A stretch of 64,000 bases of DNA from Enterococcus hulanensis (GTDB lineage Bacteria > Bacillota > Bacilli > Lactobacillales > Enterococcaceae). The position numbers and the translations under genes are program-made. The stretch is taken from contig NZ_BJED01000004.1 in assembly GCF_005405485.1 (NCBI RefSeq), positions 108,959-172,958 of the forward strand. Direction: 5' to 3'. Numbering within the stretch: position 1 is the stretch's first letter; each line of letters opens with the position of its first letter. Of this stretch, positions 16,853 to 24,219 are shown piece by piece. The notes beneath the pieces are model-generated. The model ran no database searches and was not told the origin of the DNA. It saw only the letters and a program-made list of their open reading frames with translations.

Positions 16853-17638
16853 ATGAGTTTTGTTAAAATAACTTATTCCGAATTTTCCAAATTGATAAAT
16901 AGTCGTGGATGGTGGATTGTTTTTGGATTAGTAATTATTCTTCAACCATTACTTGGATTATTAGAAGCTAACCAAATACTCTCCATAGGATTAGATGCAA
17001 CTCCCGCAACACACCCAGACTTACTAGAAGCTATACCTCCACTAGATTATTTTGGTTTTGACGCTGCTTTATTCGGTTTACTTCCAATTGTAGTCTGGGG
17101 TGGAATTAGTGGTGCTAGTGAATATAAAAATCATAATTTGCGTACAACCATGTTATATAGCAATAAGCGTAAGGAACTTTTTAGCGCCAAACTAATAACT
17201 ATTTTGATTTCAACTATTTTAGTATCATTTGTTTCAATATTTATAACCGTTGCCATCACACATGTTAGATTAGGTAATTTAGGATTGAATCCATTCGTTT
17301 TAAGTCCAATAGCTTGGAAATTTATTGGCTACACGACATTAGACTGGACTTTATTAACAATTCTATCCTTTTCCATTGGCTTACTTTTTAGAAATATGAT
17401 TGTTCCATTGATATTTCTAGTACCTCAAATCTACAACCTTGGCAGTTATCTAGCAGAAAGATGGTCTTTGGGAGAATATCTGCCTGTTGCAGCAGGAAAT
17501 TTTATTGTTGCTACTCCGGTTAAATCTTATCCTCATGATCCTACAAAAGGTATATTGATACTTCTTTTATGGATACTTTTTACTGTGCTAATAGCACTTT
17601 ATTTGTTTAATCGTAGCGATGTAGGAGGAAAATATTAA
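16853..17638 (+). CDS. ABC-2 type permease, first immunity subunit
   Basis: A 261-residue membrane protein with about six hydrophobic segments, including WWIVFGLVIILQPLLGLLEA near the N-terminus, and the motif WGGISGASEYKNHNLRTTMLY typical of BcrB/LanE-like permeases (EYxxxTLR-type). Start ATG 16853 follows GAGGGAGG. Stop and next start overlap (TAATG). It should pair with the preceding ATPase and the following permease. Confidence 0.85.
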   Translation: MSFVKITYSEFSKLINSRGWWIVFGLVIILQPLLGLLEANQILSIGLDATPATHPDLLEAIPPLDYFGFDAALFGLLPIVVWGGISGASEYKNHNLRTTMLYSNKRKELFSAKLITILISTILVSFVSIFITVAITHVRLGNLGLNPFVLSPIAWKFIGYTTLDWTLLTILSFSIGLLFRNMIVPLIFLVPQIYNLGSYLAERWSLGEYLPVAAGNFIVATPVKSYPHDPTKGILILLLWILFTVLIALYLFNRSDVGGKY

Positions 17639-18366
17639 TGATCAAGAATATTCTTCAAAGTGAAATAATCAAATTCTTCTCTTACAATTGGTGCTTGTTT
17701 GGGACGATCGGAACTGTTTTAGTAGCTCCTTTAATATTATTTTTTTCTGGAACTGGAAATAGTCAATCTTTGATGAACAATGAAATATTATCTATCAGTT
17801 TACGTAATTTATTTTTGAGCCAAGCAGGACTTGTTATAATAGCTGCTTGTTTCTTCGGTCAAGAATATTCAAATTCATATTTACGTACGACTTTATTAAC
17901 AATACCTGCTCGAATAAAGCTCATCACTACTAAGATATTTCTTCTAACAATTATAGTATGGATTATTGGTTTTTTCTCCAGTTTAATTTGCTTAGGAGTT
18001 GGTATTATTCAATTTAACAGTTCTTTTAGTCTCACTTTAATTCTAGAATTTTTGATTAAAGTTACAATTGCTATGTTAAGTTGGACGCTAATAACTTGGA
18101 TTACAGTCTTTTTGACTATCATTACTAAATCACAAATTTTATCAATTGCAATGATGTTCTCTCTTATTCTAGGTTTAAGTCAAATGTTATTTGCAATGAC
18201 TGTATTTGCAAAATACCTGCCCGATTTAGCAGCTATGAATCTTTTTTTTACACCCCGAACCACTTCTTTATTAAATGGTTCTCAAGGTTTATTAGTTCAA
18301 ATTATCTGGTCTTTATTTCTTGGTCTGATTTCATTTGGATTGATTCAATATCGTGATGTTCGATGA
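17638..18366 (+). CDS. ABC-2 type permease, second immunity subunit
   Basis: A 242-residue membrane protein with about six hydrophobic segments and the motif FFGQEYSNSYLRTTLL, parallel to EYKNHNLRTTML in its neighbour. The pair therefore looks like a diverged duplicate that forms a heterodimer (LanE/LanG-like). It is the last gene of the cluster and is followed by a long inverted repeat. Confidence 0.85.
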   Translation: MIKNILQSEIIKFFSYNWCLFGTIGTVLVAPLILFFSGTGNSQSLMNNEILSISLRNLFLSQAGLVIIAACFFGQEYSNSYLRTTLLTIPARIKLITTKIFLLTIIVWIIGFFSSLICLGVGIIQFNSSFSLTLILEFLIKVTIAMLSWTLITWITVFLTIITKSQILSIAMMFSLILGLSQMLFAMTVFAKYLPDLAAMNLFFTPRTTSLLNGSQGLLVQIIWSLFLGLISFGLIQYRDVR

Positions 18367-18406
18367 CTAGTTCATTGCTGTCTCACCTCTTCACTTTCCT
18401 TAAAAT

Positions 18407-18451
18407 ACAACATAAAAACTATCAAAAATTAATTGATAGTGTTTATGTTGT
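18407..18451 (+). terminator. Long inverted repeat ending the lasso operon
   Basis: ACAACATAAA + ACTATCAA on the left pair with TTGATAGT + TTTATGTTGT on the right (one A/G mismatch, 7-base loop). The 18-bp AT-rich stem lies 41 bases after the last permease. There is only a weak T-run, so it may act as terminator or 3'-end stabiliser. Confidence 0.6.
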
Positions 18452-18564
18452 TATTAGACAGCATTAAGACCTCCTATTAATAAAGAGATGATTATTTAAA
18501 AAAAAAGAGCGCTGATGAAGCTTATAGTTGAATTAATCCATTTCAAGACCTTAGCAATAAGTCA

Positions 18565-18750
18565 CCGTCTGGCAATATCAATTTCTTTGATTGGAATGAC
18601 GAGGGTATAAGTGATCATAGATGAATTGTTGAAAAATTTGAACATAACACTGCCCACACTATTGAAAGAAATTTAGGAGATAAGATTGCTAAACGAACTT
18701 ATGAAAAGAACAGCTCTTATATATTATGGGATATAGAACACCTTAACAAA
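18565..18750 (+). pseudogene. Remnant of a CHAP-domain hydrolase gene (right copy)
   Basis: One frame gives NINFFDWNDEGISDHR, a stop, then IVEKFEHNTAHTIERNLGDKIAKRTYEKNSSYIL, close to the CHAP consensus FFDW...DHVGIVEK...EGNSGD. An in-frame stop and later damage show it is dead. It covers the same C-terminal region as the remnant at 8280-8365. The surrounding 420 bases between the lasso operon and the methyltransferase hold only this remnant and the inverted repeat. Confidence 0.65.
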
Positions 18751-18785
18751 AAGATAGTTACAGCCGTTCATTTCATTTGCAATTT

Positions 18786-19379
18786 CTATAACTTATCTGC
18801 CTTCTTTCGAGCAATAAGAAAGGTCGAATTTTTGGCATTCGGCAATGGAAAACATGCTGTAACATGCCAAAGTTTACTAAATTGCTGCCGATATTCTTTC
18901 TCAGTCCAAACATGAAAACCTAAAGTCCTCATTGGAATTTTCACCAGGTTTCCATTTGTTGTAAATGTTGGTGCAATCAAAATACCATCAGACTTTAAAA
19001 CACGCTGAATATTCCGAAAAACAAGTTGAGGATCATCAACGAGGTGAATACCGTTTACAACAATCACCACATCAAATGTATTCTCTGGATAGGTTAGATC
19101 CGTCATATCTTGAATGCTAAAAGTCAGGTTTTTAGCGTTTGATTTTTGTTTGGCTTTTTCAATCATTACTTCTGAAAAATCACTTGCTTCAATATGCGCG
19201 CAATAAGGAGCAATTCGTGCGGCAATCGTTCCCGTGCCTGTTGCTAACTCCAAGACAGAATCGTTTATCTGTATGTTCTTTTTCATCAAATCAATAAGCG
19301 TATCATATTCAGCAGCAGTACGTTCCTGGTTTTCATTATAGGTTCGAGCTATTCTATTCCAAAATTTAATTTTATTCAC
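18786..19379 (-). CDS. Class I SAM-dependent methyltransferase, substrate unknown
   Basis: A 197-residue Rossmann-fold methyltransferase (Methyltransf_11/25 type). SAM motif I is VLELATGTGTIAARIA (about residues 42-57), followed by EASDFSEVMIEKAK and the motif IV-like FDVVIVVNGIHLV. The start is GTG 19379 behind GGAGGG; an ATG between them is out of frame. It is on the strand opposite to the lasso genes and separated from them by remnants, so a role in modifying the lasso peptide is possible but not supported. It is more likely part of the minus-strand cargo. Confidence 0.82.
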   Translation of the reverse strand: MNKIKFWNRIARTYNENQERTAAEYDTLIDLMKKNIQINDSVLELATGTGTIAARIAPYCAHIEASDFSEVMIEKAKQKSNAKNLTFSIQDMTDLTYPENTFDVVIVVNGIHLVDDPQLVFRNIQRVLKSDGILIAPTFTTNGNLVKIPMRTLGFHVWTEKEYRQQFSKLWHVTACFPLPNAKNSTFLIARKKADKL

Positions 19380-19523
19380 CAGTCATATTCCCTCCTTTAC
19401 ACTACCATTATTATGCTAAATAAATTTATAAGAATAACCATTAAAATTAAAGATATTCGCCACTGTAGTTTTCATACGCGGCCTAAGTCGTTTATTAAAT
19501 AATATAGGAACCTTTCTTTTAAT

Positions 19524-20429
19524 TTATGGGATTTGAATAACGACATTTCCTCGTTTGCGACCTGATTCTGTTCGAGCATAAGCTTCTTTCATTTGCTCTA
19601 ATGGATAAATGTGGTCAATAACTGCTTTAAGTTTTTGCTCCTGAGCCATTTGCAATAGAGTAGATAAGTCCTCCACTGACTCACTTACTAGTCCCTTTGA
19701 AATTGAAAAATATTTACCAGGAAGTCCTAAAGCTTTTTTTGAACCATTTCCAATTACACCAACGGCATCGAAAACCACGTCGTATTCTTCAGCTTTTACT
19801 AATTCTTTGAAATTACTAGCGGTGTAATCAAGTACTCGATCGGCACCCAAGCTGGCTACTAAATGAAGATTTTTTTTACTGCAAACAGCAGTGACTTTGA
19901 CGCCAAAAATTTTAGCAATTTGAACCATCGAACTCCCAACTGCCCCAGAAGCTCCATAAACGAATAAATGTTGTCCTTTGTTTAGTTTGGCTTTACGAAT
20001 ATAATGTAATGCCGCAAATCCCCCAAAAGCAAAAGTTGTGGCTTCTTCATAAGAAATAGCATCAGGAATTTGAACAATAGCTTTCGTAGAAGGAAGTGCT
20101 ATATATTGTGCATGACCACCAAAACGCATTCCAGTTGAAGCGACCACACGATCGCCCACTTTAAAATTCATTACATTTGCTCCGACTGCTTCAATATTTC
20201 CTGCGAAATCCGTTCCTAAAATGGGATTTCTTGGTCTTTTGAATCCGAACATCAGTCGAATTGGCAGTTTTCCCTTACGAATTACACAATCTCCTGAAGC
20301 CACTGTAGTCGTGCGAATTCGTATTAAAAGTTCATCCTCTTTAATCGTTGGTTTAGGCACCTCTTGAATTTGAAGTACTTCTGGTGAGCCATATCTCGTA
20401 CAAATAACAGCTTTCATTTGATTAGACAT
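19524..20429 (-). CDS. NAD(P)-dependent alcohol dehydrogenase / quinone oxidoreductase-like protein
   Basis: A 301-residue member of the medium-chain dehydrogenase family. It has the GroES-like N-terminal domain (GSPEVLQIQEVPKP, LGTDFAGNIEAVG) and the cofactor site GASGAVGSSMVQIAK near residue 147. The Cys pattern for structural zinc is absent, as in quinone oxidoreductases (QOR), which use NADPH. It lies 26 bases downstream of the DUF4386 gene in the same operon. The substrate is unknown. Confidence 0.85.
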   Translation of the reverse strand: MSNQMKAVICTRYGSPEVLQIQEVPKPTIKEDELLIRIRTTTVASGDCVIRKGKLPIRLMFGFKRPRNPILGTDFAGNIEAVGANVMNFKVGDRVVASTGMRFGGHAQYIALPSTKAIVQIPDAISYEEATTFAFGGFAALHYIRKAKLNKGQHLFVYGASGAVGSSMVQIAKIFGVKVTAVCSKKNLHLVASLGADRVLDYTASNFKELVKAEEYDVVFDAVGVIGNGSKKALGLPGKYFSISKGLVSESVEDLSTLLQMAQEQKLKAVIDHIYPLEQMKEAYARTESGRKRGNVVIQIP

Positions 20430-20455
20430 CTCTAATCCTCCTTGTATATAAATGA

Positions 20456-21160
20456 TTAAATCTGTTCAATACCGCTTATAATCAATCGAACCGCAAAAGC
20501 AATTTCGCCAATTGCTGAACCAATCAAAAGGACAACACGAATTACACTAATAATTTTATTGTCCAAAACAAAAATTTTGCTATACGTTTCAAAAAAATAA
20601 CCAGCACTGGCTAGATAAAGTAAATAACCAAACAAGCTAGGCATGACTCCCGAAACAGTGACTAAATAGCCTAATGCCAATAAACTTACACCAAGAAAAA
20701 GTTGGGAAAGATAGACACCATATACATGTGCCTGTTTTAGCATCTCTAACCAGTCACGAATCCTATCGTCTCCTAATTTTTCAATTAATGGAGCGTTAGT
20801 CATTAAATGTAAACTAATCAGTGGCAGGAATAAATTCACCCCTTGGATCGTTGCCATGCCTAATCTAGAAAAACTAACAATTGCTGGTAATGGTGAAGGA
20901 ATGTGTCGAAATAACTGAAATAGACAAGCAGCAACAACTATTTCCGTTAGAAAAATGAAACTATCACCTAGAATGCCATACCGAATCCCAAAGGCCATAC
21001 CTTTGGTTGTTGGCAATGTTTGCGTCTTAGCCATTTCAAAAATAGTTGAGCCAGGTGTGGAAAAAACTAATAAAATAACGATTAAAACCAAAAACAAAAT
21101 TCCAGTAATCTTCGGCAAATTGCTGAAAACATTTGTCTTAACCAACATTTCTAAATTCAT
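20456..21160 (-). CDS. DUF4386 family membrane protein
   Basis: A 234-residue protein with about six membrane segments. The N-terminal ITGILFLVLIVILLVFSTPG and the pattern RYGILGDSFIFLTEIVVAACLFQLFRHI match DUF4386 proteins, which are common in Bacilli and have no known function. It has GGAGGGG upstream. It sits between the XRE regulator and the QOR-like gene; DUF4386 genes often sit next to small regulators and oxidoreductases. Confidence 0.8.
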   Translation of the reverse strand: MNLEMLVKTNVFSNLPKITGILFLVLIVILLVFSTPGSTIFEMAKTQTLPTTKGMAFGIRYGILGDSFIFLTEIVVAACLFQLFRHIPSPLPAIVSFSRLGMATIQGVNLFLPLISLHLMTNAPLIEKLGDDRIRDWLEMLKQAHVYGVYLSQLFLGVSLLALGYLVTVSGVMPSLFGYLLYLASAGYFFETYSKIFVLDNKIISVIRVVLLIGSAIGEIAFAVRLIISGIEQI

Positions 21161-21208
21161 AAAAGAACCCCTCCTTCGTTGATTGAGTGAACAAGAATAT
21201 TCATTTCT

Positions 21209-21418
21209 TTATTCTAAATAAAATAGTTCTTCAACAGGTACTTCAAAAAATCGAGCGAATTTAAGTGCTAATTCAATACTGGGAAGAAATTTCCCATTTT
21301 CTATCGCGTTGATTGATTGCCTAGAAACACCGACTTGATCTGCAAGTTCTTGTTGTGTCAGCTTTTTCACTTCAGTACGATACTTTTTCAATTGAATAAT
21401 TACTTTTTCTGTTTTCAT
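21209..21418 (-). CDS. Small XRE-family HTH regulator
   Basis: A 69-residue Cro/CI-type DNA-binding protein. The HTH is LTQQELADQVGVSRQSINAIENGKFLPS at about residues 19-46, ending with FEVPVEELFYLE as in YozG-type regulators. It is three bases downstream of the membrane protein gene at 21422, and such pairs are common. It is the best candidate for binding the ACTTGACA boxes at the operon promoter (inference). Confidence 0.88.
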   Translation of the reverse strand: MKTEKVIIQLKKYRTEVKKLTQQELADQVGVSRQSINAIENGKFLPSIELALKFARFFEVPVEELFYLE

Positions 21419-21421
21419 GGT

Positions 21422-21838
21422 TTACCCCGCATAATAGTAAGCTTTCGTCAGATTAATGGTTGCAATAAGTACAATGAAGCCTATTCTTAAAATCAAAATA
21501 ATTTGTTCTTGAGCTGCCGTTAAAGCAAAGGCTGCCATTATTGCTATAAAAAATATAGATAACGCATAAGAAAAATTTCGAAGAATATTTTTATTAATTA
21601 GTTTTTCCCATTCGCCAATAACTTGGTTTTCTTTAGGCGTAAAGAACGATACCAAAATATCTAAAACGATGGAACTAATCACAAGCGTACCAAGCATGAT
21701 CAAAAATGTATAACCTATTATAGTTATTTCTGATTCTGGACAGTTACTAGAAATAGCTGCATCATAGACCATTCCGACAAACCAACTAAGAAAAAATATT
21801 TTGATGATCTCTATTGTTACATAAACTTTTTTTGTCAT
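21422..21838 (-). CDS. Small membrane protein paired with an XRE regulator
   Basis: A 138-residue protein with four hydrophobic segments (about residues 10-28, 42-66, 85-108, 112-132) and no motif I recognise. It is the first gene of the minus-strand operon and overlaps its regulator closely. Small multi-span proteins of this kind beside YozG-like regulators are of unknown function (DUF2178/DUF3796-like arrangement). No enzymatic residues stand out. Confidence 0.7.
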   Translation of the reverse strand: MTKKVYVTIEIIKIFFLSWFVGMVYDAAISSNCPESEITIIGYTFLIMLGTLVISSIVLDILVSFFTPKENQVIGEWEKLINKNILRNFSYALSIFFIAIMAAFALTAAQEQIILILRIGFIVLIATINLTKAYYYAG

Positions 21839-21854
21839 AATCGAACCTCTTTCG

Positions 21855-21908
21855 TGTCAAGTCTTGTTTACACTTATAACATAACAGTTAAAATCAGCAG
21901 TGTCAAGT
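21855..21908 (-). promoter_or_regulatory. Promoter of the minus-strand cargo operon with twin ACTTGACA boxes
   Basis: On the minus strand TTGACA (21906-21901), 17 bases, TATGTT (21883-21878). The -35 lies in ACTTGACA, and a second identical ACTTGACA lies at 21862-21855, near +10. The arrangement suits repression by a small dimeric regulator such as the XRE protein of the operon. Confidence 0.65.
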
Positions 21909-22006
21909 TCTATTGACATCCAATTCATTTTACCGTGAAATATCCCTTAGTGTTGTTTAACAAAAAAAACTGTAAATATCTCACTAAGGACCTTCATGTA
22001 AACAAC

Positions 22007-22060
22007 GCTTGACATATCTTTTTTTTAAAGGTATGATATCCATGACAACAAAACTTGACA
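22007..22060 (+). promoter_or_regulatory. Orphan promoter with the same boxes, plus strand
   Basis: TTGACA (22009-22014), 17 bases, TATGAT (22032-22037), with GCTTGACA at the -35 and ACTTGACA at 22053-22060, again 46 bases apart. It aligns without gaps to the minus-strand promoter at 21855-21908. Only a ten-codon ORF (ATG at 22067) follows, so its gene seems to be lost. The rest of 21839-22526 is AT-rich and I see no other gene in it. Confidence 0.6.
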
Positions 22061-22424
22061 TAAGTATGACTGTGAATAGTAGTGCCAGAATAACATAACC
22101 AATTTTCACATCTTAGACTTGTTCATATATTAAGGTATTATTCATTTTCTTAAAGGCGTCAGTTTTTAATTCTTTACCATCCTAGTTCTGACTTCTCTGC
22201 CCATTTTTGCAGCTAAAAAAGTGATCTCAAATTTTAAAGTTTACGATTTATATATATGTTATACAAACCAAGGAAGCTATACTACTTTTGATTTTCTAAT
22301 ATGATGAAGCATACCAATCTCAATCATGATGATATTTTTCTTTATGTTTTTGACTAACCTATTCCTTAAAAATAAGATATCAAAAAACAGTATGCTAGAC
22401 TCTTTAAAAAGCGTCAAATAACTG

Positions 22425-22430
22425 TATAGT
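22425..22430 (+). promoter_or_regulatory. Possible -10 box for the ICE regulatory genes
   Basis: TATAGT at 22425-22430 with a weak CTTTAA 17 bases upstream, about 95 bases before the ORF at 22527. The transcript would pass through the hairpin at 22495-22521. Confidence 0.35.
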
Positions 22431-22494
22431 ATAGGAAAAAGTTCTGGTTTTGAATCAATAAATTCTTTCTTATTTTTAGTTTCAAAATGATTAG

Positions 22495-22521
22495 TCCCTC
22501 CTATTTACTTTATAGGAGGGA
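22495..22521 (+). promoter_or_regulatory. Hairpin that buries the ribosome site of the gene at 22527
   Basis: TCCCTCCTAT (22495-22504) and ATAGGAGGGA (22512-22521) form a perfect 10-bp stem with a 7-base loop, followed by TTTTT and the ATG. The right arm contains the whole Shine-Dalgarno site. It therefore works as a terminator-like stop and as a translation lock at once. Confidence 0.7.
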
Positions 22522-22526
22522 TTTTT

Positions 22527-22988
22527 ATGTTAGATAGACAAGAAGAGAAAAAGATCATTTATAAACTGATGAGAGAATTGATTGCTGAACGTAGAGAATT
22601 AAGCAAACAATATTATGATTTAAAAAAACGCTTGGACTCCTTAAATACTTTACCAAATGTGCCAAACATCAAGAAAGAACCAACAACTACTTCATCTTTG
22701 ATAGAAAAAGAACAAATTCAAGAACGTGATGCCTTCCATCGAAAATATAAAAGCGCCCATTACCTTCCTTTTGATCGTGTTTCCAAAAATATTTTGTCGA
22801 TTCTTAAGCAGAGTCCTGTTCCTCTCAGTAATAAACAAATTTTAGAAAAATTAAATACTGAATACGAACTTCACGTCACTTACCAAAACCTGTCCGCTAA
22901 TATTCTACCGAAAATGCTAAAGGAACGATCTTTGCCGATTGAAAAGTCTTGTCGCGGTTACTGGCAATATCATTTGCCAAAATTATAG
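22527..22988 (+). CDS. ICE regulatory-region protein with C-terminal winged-helix-like domain
   Basis: A 153-residue basic protein that I do not recognise by family name. The first 40 residues form a coiled coil (EEKKIIYKLMRELIAERRELSKQ). Residues 80-153 resemble a winged helix (FDRVSKNILSILKQ, LSNKQILEKLN, YQNLSANILPKML, RGYWQYHLPKL). It is the first gene of the module 22527-23679 that precedes xis and int, where Tn916 has orf9-orf10-orf7-orf8. A role in control of ICE activation is likely but inferred. Its start ATG 22527 is 5 bases after the buried AGGAGGGA. Confidence 0.65.
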   Translation: MLDRQEEKKIIYKLMRELIAERRELSKQYYDLKKRLDSLNTLPNVPNIKKEPTTTSSLIEKEQIQERDAFHRKYKSAHYLPFDRVSKNILSILKQSPVPLSNKQILEKLNTEYELHVTYQNLSANILPKMLKERSLPIEKSCRGYWQYHLPKL

Positions 22989-23000
22989 GAGGGTTGGGAT

Positions 23001-23393
23001 ATGAAAACTGAGTCAGAGATTACTTACATCTTTATTCGTTATGTCACAGTTACCCTCAAACGACAAGCAAATGCTTTTTATAAAAGAGAAGGACGTATTT
23101 TTTCAAATGAATCACAATTATTGATTGAATCAAAAGATACAACTGAACAGTTGCTATTACAACAAACTAATCTTTCCATGCCAGATATTCTTTTAGAGAA
23201 AAAACTTTTAAATAAACATTTATATTTAAGTTTATTTCAATTAACAGATAAAGAGCTGTTTATTTTGAAAGAAAAGCACTTAAAGAAGCAATCAGATGCT
23301 GAAATTGGACAAAAACTTCATTGCAGTAGTCAAGCAATCTCTAAAAAAAAGCGAGCTATTTATTCCAAATTAAAAAATGTACTTTCTTCTTAA
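23001..23393 (+). CDS. Sigma-70 region 4-like regulator (Tn916 Orf7 counterpart)
   Basis: A 130-residue protein whose C-terminal half has LTDKELFILKEKHLKKQSDAEIGQKLHC and SSQAISKKKRAIYSKLK, the HTH layout of sigma region 4. Length and position match Orf7 of Tn916, which activates transcription of the xis/int and transfer genes. It begins 12 bases after the previous stop behind GGAGGG. Partnership with the Orf8-like protein downstream is expected from the family. Confidence 0.8.
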   Translation: MKTESEITYIFIRYVTVTLKRQANAFYKREGRIFSNESQLLIESKDTTEQLLLQQTNLSMPDILLEKKLLNKHLYLSLFQLTDKELFILKEKHLKKQSDAEIGQKLHCSSQAISKKKRAIYSKLKNVLSS

Positions 23394-23466
23394 TAAGTTA
23401 TCAACAAATACGAGCACCTCCATCTCAAATTTATCTTTCAAAAAGTAAAATTTAAGGTGGGATAAT

Positions 23467-23679
23467 ATGGGGCTTAAAAATCTTGTTCCTTTAATTCGGA
23501 AAGCTCAAAGTGGTGATCAGAATGCAATGCTTGAGTTATTACTAGAATTTGAACCATCTATTATTAAATACTCACGTCGCTACACTAATCAAGTAAATGA
23601 AGACTGTTATCAGGAGTTAGCAGTTCAGTTTATTATTGCTGTCCAATCATTTGATTTAAGTAAATATACCGGCGATTAA
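23467..23679 (+). CDS. Orf8-like helix-turn-helix protein of the conjugative element
   Basis: A 70-residue protein. LVPLIRKAQSGDQNAMLELLLEFEPSIIKYSRR matches the HTH_16-type domain of Tn916 Orf8, which resembles sigma region 2 and acts with the Orf7 sigma-like protein. A CACCT (23416-23420) upstream could pair with the AGGTG of its own ribosome site (23455-23459), hinting at weak occlusion. It is followed immediately by an intrinsic terminator. Confidence 0.78.
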   Translation: MGLKNLVPLIRKAQSGDQNAMLELLLEFEPSIIKYSRRYTNQVNEDCYQELAVQFIIAVQSFDLSKYTGD

Positions 23680-23684
23680 AAAAA

Positions 23685-23737
23685 AGCAACCAGCAATTAT
23701 TCTTGAAATTTTGGTTTCAGAATGATTATTGGTTGCT
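23685..23737 (+). terminator. Terminator of the ICE regulatory operon
   Basis: AGCAACCA (23685-23692) and TGGTTGCT (23730-23737) enclose further pairing arms (AAT-ATTCT / AGAAT-ATT-like). It follows the Orf8-like stop by six bases. Confidence 0.7.
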
Positions 23738-23807
23738 ATTTATTTAGTGAAGGCATAAAAGCCAAGTGTTCCTTGAAAACTAAATAGCTATTTTTGAATC
23801 ACGTTCC

Positions 23808-23990
23808 CTGTCATTCGAGCTAAGTGTAAATACGCCATGATCTGATTTAGCGATAGATATTTAACACTACACTTGATCTAGGTACTCAAGTCGCCATGAC
23901 AATGACAGAAAATAATGATACTTCCGTAAGGCTCGCCGTAAACTGGGGAGAGGTGAAACTCCTATGTGCTTTACCTAAAGCGATTCAAAA
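23808..23990 (+). ncRNA. Candidate structured RNA upstream of xis
   Basis: No ORF fits here. CTGTCATT (23808-23815) pairs with AATGACAG (23901-23908); nested inside, AAGTGTA (23822-23828) pairs with TACACTT (23868-23874). Further hairpins follow: GGAG with CTCC around 23946-23962, and CGATT with AATCG around 23981-23994. CGCCATGA occurs twice (from 23833 and from 23892). The stretch is less AT-rich than its surroundings. It could be a regulatory RNA of recombination genes, or DNA sites bound by integrase. I know no family name for it. Confidence 0.4.
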
Positions 23991-24219
23991 ATCGATTAGA
24001 CTTGATAGCAAGAAATCAGTCAAACTTTATTAATTGTTTTCTTAAGTGAGATTTTAACAAGCTGACCTCCTCTAGAAAAAGGAAAGTGAAAACGCTATAA
24101 TTTGGTTATAGTATTTGATTCTAGCTCGTACTCTTTTATAACTATTTTTAGATTGGAGGTCAAAAAATCAATAATATGTAAATTGATCCATTAAATTATA
24201 TAAAGGTGGAATGCCGAGT

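Larger units (their letters stand above)
8384..18366. other. Lasso-peptide biosynthetic gene cluster with two-component system and ABC immunity
   Basis: All lasso-peptide functions are present: precursor A (11482), macrolactam cyclase C (11717), leader-binding B1 (13553), and leader peptidase B2 fused to an exporter D (13801). They are followed by an ATPase and two permeases resembling lantibiotic FEG or BcrAB immunity systems, and preceded by a divergent histidine kinase and response regulator. Genes are tightly spaced and much more AT-rich than the chromosome. The cluster occupies the place of orf12-tet(M) in Tn916. Product chemistry and activity are inferred. Confidence 0.9.

Noticed and set aside
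18786..19379. Methyltransferase as a lasso tailoring enzyme
   Set aside because: Opposite strand, separated by an inverted repeat and a pseudogene remnant; it belongs more naturally to the minus-strand operon. Kept only as a possibility.
8224..22526. tet(M) or another antibiotic resistance gene in the usual Tn916 cargo place
   Set aside because: No ribosomal protection protein, rRNA methylase, efflux or van gene is present; the place is taken by the lasso cluster and the minus-strand operon.
23740..24060. Group I or II intron, or retron, between Orf8-like gene and xis
   Set aside because: No reverse transcriptase or maturase and no recognisable intron core; only local hairpins are supported.
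24211..24219. ATG 24211 as start of the excisionase-like gene
   Set aside because: It is one base from the ribosome site; ATG 24220 in the same frame has normal spacing.
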